Part shown: piece after piece, positions 1 through 12,798 of the stretch | How the letters are laid out: every line of letters begins with the position of its first letter | Position numbering within the stretch: the first letter of the stretch is position 1 | DNA from: Taiwanofungus camphoratus | Taxonomy: Eukaryota > Basidiomycota > Agaricomycetes > Polyporales > Taiwanofungaceae | Length of the DNA: 64,000 nucleotides | Direction: 5' to 3' | NCBI GenBank assembly: GCA_003999685.1 | Contig: CP021221.1 | Location: 1,178,001-1,242,000 of the forward strand | The notes under the pieces: generated by a model | Databases searched by the model: none | What the model was told of the DNA's origin: nothing | The model's input: only the letters and a program-made list of their open reading frames with translations | Translations under genes and position numbers: made by a program

Positions 1-2171
1 CACAGATGGTTCCCAACGACAGTCTGCCATGGAAGAAGGAAGCATTCGTGAGGAAGAAAGTGGGCTGACTCTGAAGAGGCTCGATGTCTGGATCGAGGAC
101 TGGAGACTAAGAATGCGTATGATGAGCGTCTGTGTAGAGGGAGCCAAAGGTAGTGGTCTTTCCAGCGTCACGGTTTGCGGCTACTCACAATACCACGTAG
201 GTGCGCATGGAGGAGCTCTTGTAAATCTCATCCACGGCTATACAGATAACGGGGATCCATTCGTACGCAAGTTCACAGACCAGCTGCTGGAGGAGGTCAG
301 TCCTTTGTTACATATATCTCCCGTTTGTCTGACGATGATCTCTGCAGGTGTCAAAACCGTTCTTCGCCATACTACACAAGTGGCTTTTCTCCGGTGAATT
401 AATCGATCCATTTTCAGAGTTCTTTGTGGCTGTAGACCCAGAGCTCGCACATTTACAATATGTGCAACCATCATCACATGATGGCGTAGGGCATCTCTCG
501 GCGGACGGAGGTTTCGGAGGATTGGGCGGAGATGTGGAAGACATGTCTCGCGAACGTGAAGCCGGCCTCAAGCTTTGGGAATCGAAGTACCAATTCCAGA
601 AGGATATGCTCCCCGCTTTTGTTGGAGAAACGTTCGGAAGAAAGGTTTGCTATAGACTATTGCGCAGAGAATAAGTTTATGCATCTAGGCACTCTTCGCA
701 GATTTTTTCCACAGGCAAAAGCTTAAACTTCATCCGGTACACATGTCAGGACAGCGACTGGGTAGCAACACGAGAGAAATTGAGCAATACTGGTGGCAGT
801 AAGTCGAGAATAAAGCATTCACTCTGCAAATACAATGCGCTAATAGCATCCAGCTCTTCAATACAGCGACATTGGGGGATTAGAACGATCAATCGACACT
901 GCCTACCAGATCGCTAGCCAACGTCTCTTCGAAGTCTTCTTCGAGAAGTATAGACTATTGGATCATCTGCAGGCTTTGAAGCATTACCTTTTGCTCGGCC
1001 ATGGTGATTTCGCTGATCAGCTCATGGAGACATTGACGTATGTACAAGCGGTCACGTATCTAGCAGATAATTTACTCATTTTACTATATGTGCAGGCCCA
1101 GCTTGGCTCGCCCGGCCAACGCGCTATTTCGCCACAATCTTACCGCCACTCTGGAAACAGCCATCCGTTCCTCAAATGCTCAGAATGATCCACCTGATGT
1201 ACTCCGGCGGCTTGATGCTCGTATGCTGGAGTATTCACATGGCGAGATCGGTTGGGATGTATTCACATTGGAGTACAAGGTCGATTCTCCTATCGATACT
1301 GTCCTTGACCCTGACAATATGATCAAATATCTCAAGCTCTTCAATCACTTGTGGAAGATCAAGCGCATTGAAAGTACCTTGAGTAAAGGGTGGATGAGGA
1401 TGGCGGGAGGTGCACGAACCTTCTTGCGAGTACCAGGTAATACCTTTCGTTCATATGGTCGGCTGTGGCTCATCTCATCACAGAATTGGATTATGATTGG
1501 CATCAAATCCGAATTGTCATAGCGGAAATGATCCACTTCATTCGCCAGGTGGAAGCCTACTGCCAGCTTGAGGTTATCGAGTGTTCTTGGAAGGTCCTTC
1601 TGGAATTTGTACAGAAGAAAGAGGGCGATTTGGATGCTCTCATTGAGGCGCACAGTGCATATCTTGATCGCATGGTGAAGAAGGTCCTTCTACTAAGTCC
1701 AAAGGCTGGAAGGGAAGAAAATCTTCTCAATCAAGTTCGCGATGTGTTTTCGATTATTCTCCAATTTCGCGAAGCGACGGTAAGTTTGACTTACTCGACA
1801 TGATACTAGTGCTCACATCCTGTAGGACGATTTCTATAATTATTGCCTGTCTGAATCTGCGCGAAGAGACACCGAAAGGGACGCGGATAGGGTGTGTGTC
1901 ATATACGTATCTGACTGCAAGATGCTCACTGAAGTGCCGCTCTCAGGGAGTTGTTACCATCGTGGGACAAGGAGTACGGAGACACGATCCTGCTGCAGTG
2001 CATGATATCCTCAACCGGGTCAGAGAATATGGAACCTCGTTTTCGGAACGGGTTCAATCAATTGTTCAAGGACTACAGATCCATCCTGATCTTGACTGTC
2101 GCTTCTTAGGCATTAGACTATCGTTTTCCGATTTCTATAAGACCAAAAAAGAGCAGCAACAAAAATCATGA
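1..2171 (+). CDS. GCP3: Gamma-tubulin complex component 3 (Spc98/Alp6), 5'-partial
   Basis: Subunit of the gamma-tubulin small complex that nucleates microtubules at the spindle pole body. The gene enters from the left edge, so the N-terminal part is missing. The visible exons carry the Spc97/Spc98 core in GCP3 order: a KPFFAILHKWLFSGEL segment near 350-410 (human GCP3 has LSFLYRWIYDGEL), LLLGHGDFADQLM near 990-1030, RPANALFRHNLTATLETAIR near 1105-1165, RRLDARMLEY and GWDVFTLEYKVD near 1205-1280, then the C-terminal GRIP2-type helices ending in LGIRLSFSDFYK. Introns are about 50-60 bp; the first clear one joins EE to VSKPFF around 297-348. The stop is at 2169-2171. It converges on the copper ATPase gene, with only 184 bp between the two stop codons. 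The spliced order matches animal GCP3 along its whole visible length, so GCP3 rather than GCP2 is likely. Confidence 0.9.
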
Positions 2172-2355
2172 TTCTATTCATCCTCCGTCATGAACGTCGT
2201 GATCGTATGCGGCATCTAGACATCATTGAACCGGGTATATCCTACGATCTGCGCAGCTGGTGGTGATATACGGACGGGATTATACAGTATGGTAATTAAT
2301 AAGAGGAAGACATGTAAAGCTACAATGTTGTGTTAGTGTTACAGAATAAGACACT

Positions 2356-5300
2356 TTATTGCTTGCCAATCGATGGTTGCTTGTATAGCTTCAGCAAGAG
2401 AGAACTACAGACAACAGACACCGATCTGTGTGCAGAAGGGACGACGAATTAGCCTACACCTTGAATGAAACTCATGGGCACTTACGATAATGCCATGGCT
2501 AATGAAGCCCAGACTGGCGGAAGCCTTGCATTGCCGGCTGGATAAATGACCCCAGCTGCTATAGGAACAGCGATGGCATTATAAATGATTGCCCAAAGCT
2601 GGGTAGTCAGACCTGTCTGTCAGTACTTGCGCGGGTCGGGAGGACCGCTGAGCTGCACTCACGAAGTTGAACTTGACGCGGCTAAAGACCTTCCGCGATA
2701 GGTCGGTCAAGGTTAACAGGGTTTGAAGATTTGAAGATACGAGAATGAATGCGGCGGTTGAAATGGCAACGTCGCCTGTGTAACTGGTGAGCGATCTCAT
2801 GCGTAAGAAGTAACGTTCAATACTCACTTCCTGACCCAATAGCAATTCCAACATCGGCAGCAGTCAGAGCCTGCAAAAGCATCGTTCAAGATGAATCCAT
2901 GATGACAACCAAAATTAACATACAGGAGCATCATTGATGCCATCACCAACCATAGCCACAACACATCGCTCATTCAACCGTGCCTTCCCAAAGAATCGAC
3001 GCCAACTTCTCTGTGTGCGTTTCATGCCAACCTGCTGCAACCACTGAATCTTCGCAGCCTAAAGAAGACTGTTAAAACGATGCCATCCATCGACTAACAA
3101 TCGGACTCACTTTCTCATGAGGAAGAACTCCAGCAATCACATTTGTTTCGGGTATACCGACCAATCGAGCGACTGCCTTGGCTGTTGTTTCATTATCTCC
3201 AGAGATCATCCAGGTCCCGATGCCCTGTGAATGCAGATGCGAGATCACAGCACTCGCCTCTGTTCTTAACGGATCCGCTACAGCGAACATAGCGGCGACG
3301 AAGAAGGACGGCGTTTCGGATTCATCACAGAAGGCCAGAAGGATGACACTCTTGCCCTCCGACTTCCATGTATCTAGCTTACTCGCAAGTCTGCCGTCAA
3401 TCGGGCAATTGTGAGCCACCATCCAAGCCTCATTGCCAATGATCGCAGTACAGTGAAGGTTTTCGAAAGTCGCCTTCAATCCTCTACCAGGAGTCTCCTC
3501 GAATGCAGTGCCAGTCTGAGGCGATGCAGAGTTATCTGCGCAATACTGGCGTATAGCAGTGGCCAATGGATGGGAGCTGGCAGACTCAATTTCATTAGCG
3601 ATACCAAGTACAACTTCGCGCGTCCACCGGGCATTCGCATCGGGTACGACAATCTCCGCGTCGGTCACGCGCGGCTCGCCACCTTCCGTCAGAGTGCCTG
3701 TCTTGTCAAACACGATGATGTCCAGTTGTGCGGTTTCCTGGAAGGCCTCTCCACCACCACGAGCTAGAATACCGTATTTCGCCGCAAGCCCTGATCCGAC
3801 GAGTAAGGCGGTGGGTGCCGCAAGGCCGATCCCACAAGGGCATGCGACAACAAAGACAGCTATGGCAAATTCTAGAGACCACACAGCTAGAACGCGAATC
3901 TAGATCAGTGTGCGGTCCCAAAGCGGAAAGTGACGTAGAAACGTACTCCATCCACCGACATCAATATCCAGATAGCTCTGCGGAAGCACACCACCCAATC
4001 CCAAGCCAAGCCAGATAACCCATGTAGTGACTGCAAGCAGTGTAACCACAGGAACAAAGTAGCCGGTGAGCAGGTCAGCCATGCGCTCAATGGGCGCGCG
4101 GCGCGTTTGGCCTTCGCGAACAACCTTGACGACGTGGTCCAGCATGGTCTCGCCGCCAATCGCATCGACTCTCACGTCGACCATACCTGCCTTATTGATT
4201 GTTCCGAGGAAGACCTGATCGCCCACCTGCTTCTTGACAAGCTTCGATTCGCCCGTGAGCGAGCTCTCGTCAAACGCGCCACCGTCGCCCGTGACCACGG
4301 TCCCGTCTGCGGGCGGGCTTGCTCCGTGCTGCACGCGGACAACGTCCCCTACCTCCAACAGCTCAGCATCTACTCTTTCGACCTTCATGCCCGGCTTCAC
4401 TGAAAGCGCGGGGTTCTCGCGGTTCAGATCACCTTTCTCGAGATCATGATCAAAATTGGTGGTTTGAGTCTCGATGGGGGATAGTGGAACGTCCATGCCA
4501 TTTGGCTCACAAACAGGGACGACCAGGAGGGCGGACGTTGGACGCAACTTTCCGAGTGCTGTGATAGCATCGGCGGTGCGGCCTTTGCTATATGCTTCCA
4601 GGAACCGACCTAAGAATTTGCGCTCGACACCTGTTTGACAAATTGGGCATAAATAATGGGCTCACCAACTAGAAGGAACATGGTAAGGAAAACGACAGAG
4701 TCGAAGTACGTCGTTGTATCTCCACGTCCGGAAGTTGCGGCCGGTTGCGACGCAGCCAGTGCCAACAAGGCTATAGAGGCAAAGTACGCCACAGAGACAC
4801 CGGTAGAGACCTACAATTGAAATATATCAGTAAAATCGCCAACATAGGGAAGATGCTCAGGATACCCACCAGTAAATTCATGCTCCCAAACCTGACGAAC
4901 CGCCGCAACACAGGAGTCCTGCTCCCCGGCCGCCACAGAGCCCATATCTCCTTGAGGCTCCTGCGGTGGAACGTGCCTGCGCTGTAGAACATCACGGGCG
5001 TCGCAAGGAAGAATAGGGCCCATTCCGCCCTCGACGCATTGCCTGACCACATCGGGCGTTCGAACCACATGCGCCGAGGGTTCGACGAGGGCAGGAGGTC
5101 CATGTACACGATGCCGATGATGAACGTTGGGATGGCGACGACAACGGAAAAGAGCAGGCGCTCGAGGAGGTGCCACTGTTCGCGCTGCTGCATGTGCCGC
5201 GCGCGGGCCTCGAGCGAGGGAGGGTGGTGCACGGAGACGGTGAACGGGGTAGATGGGGAAGGAGACTGAGCGATGACATCAATGATATGACGCAGAGTGA

Positions 5301-6739
5301 AGGAGGGTGGCGAAGGCAAATAGGAGAGGCTGAGTATGGGGTCGGTGTGGGTGATGGGTTTGACGATGGTGATAGCCGGTTGGAAAGACGAGAGAGCCGA
5401 CATGACTTTCTCCGGACAATGACTATCAGAAGATTATCAGTGGAATGTATCATTGTTGATGGTATCAAACTACGTACGGGCAGAACATCCCCTCGACTCG
5501 TAGCGAGACGGTGCGTGGACCGCCAGTCTCTTGCGCTTCGTCTTCCTCACAGGGCGTCTTGATAGGTTCTGTACTGATGACTTCAGCCTCATAACCCGCG
5601 TCCTGAATGGCCTCGACGACTTGTGCTGCGAGCTCTTTCCGATGGATAATTGCGGTTGCGGATCCGCCGAGTAAGTTGACCACCACGTCGGATACTCCAG
5701 ATATTCCCGAAGTCACATCTGTCACTGTGTTCGAGCATGACGCGCAAGTCATGCCCCCAACGGAGAGTGTGAGCCGTTGAGGCCCGTCGGACTCTGCACG
5801 AGATGCATGCCGGGGAGGACGGGGAGTCCGTATCGGCTCGACGGTAATGACCTCTGCCTCGTAGCCAATGTCTTCGATGGTGTCAACCACGGTCTTCACG
5901 AGGTCAGGGCTTTCCACCTTCAGTGTGGCGGAATGCCCGAGAAGATTCACGACAACATCCCGCACGCCCGGCAGCTCAGAGACGGCTTCGGTAACTGTGT
6001 TGGAACAGGACGCGCAGGTCATGCCTCCCACGGAAAGCGTGACGTGCTGAGGAACCCTGTCATGTGCAGGATCGATGCTGACATCAGGACGATGGGGAGG
6101 TGAGTCAGACAACTTCTCATCCCGATCTCCTTGTGCTGCATCGAGGTCAGGTAATTTCTGAGGGTCGAGGTCCGCAGTTAGAGTGTCTTCGCCGAATTTC
6201 TCCCGTTCATGGGCAGAGAAAGATCTGGGATCAAGCTCGGTCTTGGCGTGATGCTCGGCTTGGCACTGGGCACATTGTTCGAAATGTCGCCGTGACTTTC
6301 CAGTCAGCAGAGCCGGCAGGAGCGAGAAGCTGTGGGACAATGAGCTCGAAAGCGGCGGCCGCTCATCAGTGTCAATGGGGGTTGCGACGATGTCGAAGCC
6401 GGCCTCATCTATGGCGGTCTTGATGGAGACGGGAGAGAGGTCTACAGGATGGTTCACAGTAACCGTCTGTGTGACAACGGAGACGTCGGTGGAAATGGGC
6501 GCTGGAGACAGCAAGGAAAGCGCGTCCTGAATGGTAGAGACACAACTGTGGACGACAGAACGGGTTAGTGAGAGAAAGAGCCAAGCAATGGCAAGGGCGT
6601 ACCTGCTGCAGTGGAGATTGGAAACAAAGACAGTCGTGGTGACCGGGCTACCGTCGCGTTGAAAGTTGGAGATGCGATCCATCCTGAGATGGGGAGGGGG
6701 ACGGGCAGACGACCTGCGGGCATAAATAGAGGGCTTCAT
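2356..6739 (-). CDS. CCC2: Copper-transporting P1B-type ATPase (Ccc2/CtaA-like)
   Basis: Pumps Cu(I) into the late Golgi for loading of secreted copper enzymes such as multicopper oxidases. N-terminal metal sites come in order: CSSC (recreated by splicing out 6546-6602), CASC, CASC and CPHC (recreated by splicing out 5423-5477), i.e. four CxxC modules against two in yeast Ccc2. An extra FEQCAQCQAEH cysteine pair lies in the linker near 6270. Then come membrane helices (LLFSVVVAIPTFIIGIVY near 5150), the actuator TGES, the CPC copper site in VACPCGIG near 3840, the phosphorylation motif DKTGTLT near 3705, the SHPLA motif near 3560 and GDGINDAP|ALTAADVG split by an intron near 2930. The C-terminus SVSVVCSSLLLKLYKQP is typical. 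The first ATG could also be 6682. It shares a 438-bp divergent promoter with the Vip1 gene. Confidence 0.93.
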
Positions 6740-7177
6740 GACAGGCGAATACAAGACGTAATAACGTTGCAGAGAAAGTCTGATGTTTTCCCATATGTTG
6801 CGACGGTGATGTGATATAAGTCTATTTATCCCCAGGATTCCTCCACAAATTGCCTCGCACGCGCGTAAACTGCCCGCAAAATTGCCTCGCCTTTTCAGGA
6901 AGCTCACGTAATTCACCCGCAGAAATGTCTCACTGGGCCAATCTGCCGGATCAGCCACATTTCAAGGACCCAGAACACCTCGCATTGGTGAATAAGCATG
7001 GGACATGCCTGATACGGCAGGCGGGGTCCTGGCTGTGGCAGACTGGAGTCCTTGCAAGACTTTCTGCACGCTCAGGGAGCAGGCTGGCCCGTGTTCCTCT
7101 TGCTTTCTTGCGTTCACGTCTGCTCTTCTCAGGTCTCTCGTCTCGGCGACTTGGGAAGCAAATATCACGGCTTTCTC
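6740..7177. promoter_or_regulatory. Divergent intergenic region, copper ATPase / Vip1
   Basis: This 438-bp gap separates two start codons that face away from each other and must hold both promoters. An AT-rich TATAAG/CTATTTAT stretch lies near 6814-6828. I see no clear copper-response element, although none is well defined for this group. Part of the right side could be 5' UTR or an earlier start of the Vip1 gene, because the reading frame stays open upstream of 7178. Confidence 0.4.
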
Positions 7178-10100
7178 ATGACTGACAATTCAGTGATGCT
7201 CCAGGACCGAAAGTCTCGCATGCACTTCTTCTATTCGCCGGAGAGTTCCTCGCCTCGCTCCCATTCTATCGTTACTAGATCATCTACCCCGTCTCCAAAT
7301 GGCTCACATTCGGACATTTCGGCTGTCACAGACTCGAGCAAACCGCCCATCATCCTTGGCATATGTGCTATGGATGTCAAGGCTAGGTCCAAAGCAATGC
7401 GGGAGATTCTCACACGCCTGGTCGAGCGCGCTCGCGGAGCAATCGAAGTAAAGGTCTTTGGGGACAAGGTCATTCTTGACGAAGGTGCGCCGCATGTTGT
7501 CCACTTGTGCTGCAGAATTCTGTGCTCAGCCGCTTATGCTTTAACCTTTACCCACAGACGTCGAGAACTGGCCTCGGTGTGATGTTCTCATCTCTTTTTT
7601 CTCAACCGACTTTCCGCTTGACAAGGCTATCTCGTATGTCAAACTCCGAAACCCATTTTGTATCAACGATCTTCACCCGCAAGCTCTACTGTGGGACCGT
7701 CGCCTGGTTGGTTCGGTACTTGACCATCTTAACGTGCCTACCCCAAAGCGTTTAGAGGTATCACGGGATGGGGGTCCCAAAGTCGACGACGAATTGCGAG
7801 ACATCATGAAACAAAATATTGGTATCGAGCTTGGCGGTTTCCAAGTTACCCCCGAAGTTAGTATGCGTGAGGATGGGAACGCCATCATCATTGACGGACA
7901 GGCAATGGAAAAGCCGTTTGTGGAGAAGCCGGTCAGTGGTGAGGACCACAACGTGTACATCTACTACCGAGGTGGTGGAGGACGTCGCTTGTTCAGGAAG
8001 GTTGGAAACAAGTCGAGTGAACTGGATCCCAATCTGAACCTCCCACGGACAGATGGATCGTACATCTATGAGAAATTTGTGGACGTCGACAACTCAGAGG
8101 ACATCAAAGTGTACACGGTAGGCAAAGACTATACCCACGCGGAGACGCGCAAGTCACCCTTCGTAGACGGCGTAGTCAGACGGAACACAGAAGGGAAGGA
8201 GATTAGGTGAATTATTCAGCCTCCTCGTGACCTCCCATTCATTCAGCAAACCCTATCATCACTGACGATGCCTCGTTCACTTCGTACTAATATCGGCACA
8301 ATGCACAGGTTCATAACGCATTTGAGCGAAGAGGAGAAATTATGGGCTGCGCGTATAAGTGAGGGCTTTGGGCAGCTAGTATGCGGCTTCGACATGCTGC
8401 GCTGCGATAACGGCCGCATGAGCCAGGTGATTGACGTTAATGGCTGGAGCTTCGTTAAGGGTAATGAGTCGTACTATGGTATGACTTCCCCGGTCGCATG
8501 ACCTCCTTGATCATCTACTGATACCGCGCCTACAGACAAGGCCGCTGAGATACTCGCCTCCATCTGTGTGCAAGCGTCTGCCTCGGCCGAGCGTCCCCTC
8601 CCAGCGGCTGAGTCCACGGCGGAGGAATCACCCACCTGGCTGCTCAAGGCGAACGTCACCGTGTTCCGACACGCCGACCGCACACCAAAGCAGAAGCTCA
8701 AGTTCAACTTTCCCATCGGCGAAACGTGGACGCAGCCGTTCGTGCGCTTGCTCAATGGCGAGAAAGAGGAGATCATTTTGCGCGAGCGCGCGCAGCTCAG
8801 CCGTATCGCGACTGCTGTCGAGGAGGCCAAGGGTCTCGGCGCGGATGGTGAGGACCTGGCAAAGCTTACGCAGCTGAGCAACGCGCTATTCAGCAAGATT
8901 GAATTGCCTGGCACGAAGGCACAGTTGAAGCCGGTCTATTCGAAGAAGCAGGCAGGCCAGGTCAGGAAGCTGACGAAGCTGACACTTGTTTTCAAGTGGG
9001 GCGGAGAGGTGCTTAGTCGTCTTCTCATTTATTGCTTACGGTGCTTACCCTCGTACCTAGTTTACTCATTCAGCACGGTACCAGTCTCGCGATCTTGGCG
9101 AGAACATGAAGAAGGATATCTCCATCATGAGTGCGTGGTCTATTTTCCTCAGCTGGTGGAGATACTGATCCAATCCGAACCCCAATAGACAAGGACGTTC
9201 TCAAGAATGTCAAGGTAGGCTTATTATACTGTCTCCCTCAGTACAACACCGTTCCTGATTACCGCCTCCTGTCATAGATTTATACCTCGTCCGAGCGTCG
9301 CGTTGTCGCCACTGCCGAGATCTTCGCTATCGCCCTGTTTGACACGCATAACAACAACTATTTGCCTGCCCCGGCCGCCGCACCGAATAGCGCTGGGGGT
9401 TCTTCTCGCTCGTCACAAGACGGCAATCAAGGCACAAATGGCACGAATAACAATCCCAGCAGCGGCCCCCGTCCCGCGACGCCCTCTCGGCGTGAGCAGT
9501 CGCAGCCGTCCCAGCAGAGGGTGCCGAAGCTCATCGTGCGGAAGGATTTGCTGGATGACTCGAACGCAGCAAAAGACTTGATGGACGACGTGAAGAAGCG
9601 GCTCAAGATCTTGCTTCGGCCGGGCGAGCCTGAGAAGCGGCCAGAGCTGACATGGCCCAAGAGCATGAAGAAAGAGCCGGTCGAGGTAGTTAAGGTTGGT
9701 TTTACTGATTTGATGCTCGATGCTCGATGCCCGAACCCGACCCGATGCTCATTAGATTGGTCTTGCAGGAGGTCATTGAACTATTGAAGATGTTCAGGGA
9801 CATAATGCGCCGTAACTGGGAGACGCTCGACGTCGATAAGATTCAGGAGCGATGGTAAGCGCTACATGATATTTTACGCGCCTTATAATTAACGCGATCA
9901 AACGGATCTGATAGGTGTTGCGGAGACGAGCCTTGGCTGTTCCGTGAACGGTGGGAGAAGCTCTTCGAAGATTTCTGCGATGTGAAGCAGGAAAAATTTG
10001 ACCCATCGCGCGTGTCGGAGCTCTATGACACGATTAAGTATTGTGCATTACACCATCGCACGTTCCTCTTCTCCATTTTCAGTGAGAATGGACAGGTAGG

Positions 10101-10963
10101 GCCGCAGCCGCCCCAAGACCGGCGGTTGCATGAGTTATATGGGCGCGCGAAAGCATTGTTCGACCTCGTTGCGCCCCAGGAGTATGGTATTGAACCCGAA
10201 GAAAAGTATGTGCTGTATCTTGGCCTTCGTTACCATTTTGTCGCCGTTTCTGATTGCTCGGCCACTATTTAGAGAGGAAATTGGCGTGCTTACATCACTC
10301 CCCCTCCTGCGTAATGTTGTGGAGGACCTCGAGAATGCCCGGAACAACGAAGAGTGCTCACTAACCCTGTACTTCACGAAAGAGAGTCACATCCATACGC
10401 TTGTAAATCTTGTTCTCTTGTCAGGCGTTCCCATTGCAAACCGCCGGATACCTGAACTTGATTATTGTGTACGTTCCCTTTCTTCCGCATCTTTACGTAT
10501 GCTGACCGATTTTTGGGGACTTCTTAAGTCACATATCACGTATGTGTAACAGTCTGACAATTCAAGTTTATTGTGTTGATGATGTTATGTAGGTTCGAAC
10601 TCTACGAGCGCAACCATGGCCGCGGCAAGTCCGACAAGGAGTACTCTATCAAGCTTTCCCTGAGTGAGGGCGCGCACTCATCCAATGTGCTCGATTCGGC
10701 TCTCGATGCGCGCCACTCCCTCAACGTCCAACCTCGCAGGTGTGCCCCTTTTTCTCCTTCGCCCACTTGCGGCAGAGTCCTCATGGTATACTCCCGCCAG
10801 AAAATTAACACATCATCTCCCGTACAGCCTCGTGATCGAGAAGCTCTCAAAACACTTCGGACGCGTGACGGGCGACGACGACACGGGCCCGGACGAGCCG
10901 TTTGAGACGATCGAGGCGCTGAGCGCACCAATTGCGAACCAAAGTCCGCAGGATGACCCCTAG
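7178..10963 (+). CDS. VIP1: Inositol hexakisphosphate / diphosphoinositol pentakisphosphate kinase (PPIP5K)
   Basis: Makes and breaks inositol pyrophosphates (1-position), signals in phosphate sensing, polarity and microtubule control (S. pombe Asp1). The N-terminal half carries the conserved [16 protein letters not shown] start, the [13 protein letters not shown] and [13 protein letters not shown] segments and the ATP-grasp kinase core ([16 protein letters not shown] near 7930-7965, [14 protein letters not shown] near 7985). [11 protein letters not shown] near 8435-8465 closes the kinase domain. The C-terminal histidine-acid-phosphatase-like domain opens with [13 protein letters not shown] near 8670. 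Its second catalytic motif reads ESHIH (near 10383), where active acid phosphatases have HD; this substitution is normal in Vip1 proteins. A Ser/Pro/Asn-rich insert (near 9365-9530) interrupts the phosphatase domain. Many short introns; stop at 10961-10963. The ATG at 7178 is the first that reads directly into the conserved N-terminus, but an upstream start is possible. Confidence 0.93.
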
Positions 10964-11514
10964 CAATTACAGTCACCTCTCCCCACGCACCCTCTGCCCT
11001 CACCCAAGCCATCCTCCACATTTCTTACGTCGACCAGCTCGCCCTCTATATCATTGCCGGCTGACATACCGCCAGGGTGCTCACCCGGCAGCTGCTTCTC
11101 GCGCCTGCTGTGCACGCGTGCCGTCACTCACATCTAGACACCACACACACTAGACACTGGACTTTCATGATGCAATATTGTTATATCTCCGGACTTCTAG
11201 TGCATTGACACTGCCTCGGGCTTGTGACATAGATGAGGGTATCATAATAGTTATCTAGGAATAGCGTAAATCAGCACGTAGCGTAGCGTACAGTATCGCC
11301 ATCGATCGCGAACATCTGTCCATACCGTCGCCAGACATAATCTCATTACATACGCTCGTCGTAATGTTGCAGACGCGTGCACCACCACGGGTATGTTTTC
11401 ATAGAGGGACACCTTCGACACTGTGGGAAGTGCACTGGACATGTGCATCGCGAAAGTTCCTAAACGTACAGAGGTAGCAAGTACCCCAGACTCCCTTGGA
11501 ATAAGGGACATCAA
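10964..11514. other. Convergent 3' intergenic region
   Basis: Both neighbouring genes end here, so this 551-bp stretch should be 3' UTRs and terminators. I see no supported coding region, repeat or RNA gene. Confidence 0.5.
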
Positions 11515-12432
11515 TCACGACAAATCAACGTCATCCCACTCCTGCAAGCCGACCTTGGCGCGGAGCGCGCTGAGTTGGTCAGGCTTGAGCTCGCGGAAGT
11601 GCATACCATGCGGGCCCTTGCCGGCCATGGAAGGATGGTCGCGATCGAAGAGGGCCGAGGCAGACTGTGACAACATGGAAGACTGCGCGGCAAGCGCGGC
11701 GAAGGAGGACGTCGTGTCGTGGTATCTGCAAGTCACATCATGTCGAGTGAACGGCTAGCTCGGATATGTAAGAGAAATAGAAAATTCACAATCTGTATGC
11801 CTCCTTGTTGAGGCAATCAGTCTCCTTTATCTCGTCTAGCGCATGCTTCTTGAACGCCGCCTTGACCCAATGCAGCACATCAAATACATGATGTTCCTTT
11901 GGTCTTTCAAGAGACGTCAATTCACCCAAGTATTGAAGCAGAATCGTTTGATTACCAACCTCCATGGGCGGAAGCGCGGGGCAAGGTTAAAAGAACCATC
12001 CTGCTGGGAGATAAGGGGATGGAAGACGTCTGTGAGGAATTGCACGGCCGGCTGGCGCTCCGGGTATTTTGGGGGAAAAATAAGACGAAACTTGAGTATT
12101 GAATCCGCATAATAACCTTATGTGCCGCGGTGTTAGCACCTCTAGGCCACTCACTCTTTCTGTGAAGACACCCTACCTTGGTGCACGAAGAAGACCGCAT
12201 CCCAGATAAGCAAATTCTCGGTAGAGGGCGTCACGTACATGCCCAGCGGACAATGTCCGGCATGTCGGAGAGATGCGTACTCGAGGGAGATAGCGGTACG
12301 AGTGAGCGCTGAACTTGTTGCATCCGCATTGGCAGCAGCTGTGTTGGAAGCCGGAAGACGGGACGGCCGAGACTTGTTTTTTGTGGGAGTGGTAAGATCA
12401 ATGGTAGGCGACGGAACAAGACTCGCGAGCAT
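11515..12432 (-). CDS. FTS: FTS/AKTIP-like ubiquitin-conjugating enzyme variant
   Basis: Inactive E2-fold protein; in animals and Aspergillus FTS works with Hook and FHIP to link early endosomes to dynein. Four exons (12432-12177, 12116-11960, 11903-11790, 11725-11515) give 245 aa. The E2 fold is clear: HCPLGMYVTPSTENLLIWDA and VFFVHQG, then across the first intron YYADSILKFRLIFPPKYPE, VFHPLIS, and HVFDVLHWVKAAFKK. As in AKTIP, the region after VFHPL has no HPN-Cys catalytic motif, so no thioester chemistry is expected. The third intron restores NKEAYRLYHDTT in frame. The N-terminal 40 residues are Ser/Thr/Pro-rich and probably disordered; the C-terminus GLQEWDDVDLS is acidic. ATG at 12432 is the first in frame. 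Divergent from RCF2. Confidence 0.87.
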
Positions 12433-12798
12433 CGTTGCTTTTCGCTGCAATACACGGTGATGAACGGGAAAATCTCTGGACTTGTCTATTCGCAGTCAGG
12501 AGTGATCGCTACTTTGCAAATGGGGAAAAAGTCACGTGATATGAGGATGAGCGCGACCGGGGGACGACGCGCCGTCTCGCCCTCGTGCCTCCGATCCTGC
12601 CCGATATCCGTGCAGTGCCTCTCACTTTGCTCCGTGCTGCTCCCGTAAAATTCGGAATTCCTTCAACTAGAGTCGTATTTATAAGGCCGTTCTCCGTGAG
12701 TCCTGGGCCGTCATACAACTTGACTTTTGGTCTTGTTTACATCTGCAACCCAAACTCCCAAGGCTCCAGATAAATTGCCATCTTAGACTCGTATAGCT
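12433..12798. promoter_or_regulatory. Divergent intergenic region, FTS / RCF2
   Basis: This 366-bp gap holds two promoters. A TCACGTGAT palindromic E-box-type element lies near 12531-12540. A TATTTATAAGG box near 12675 sits about 120 bp before the RCF2 start. Both are motif matches by eye only. Confidence 0.4.
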
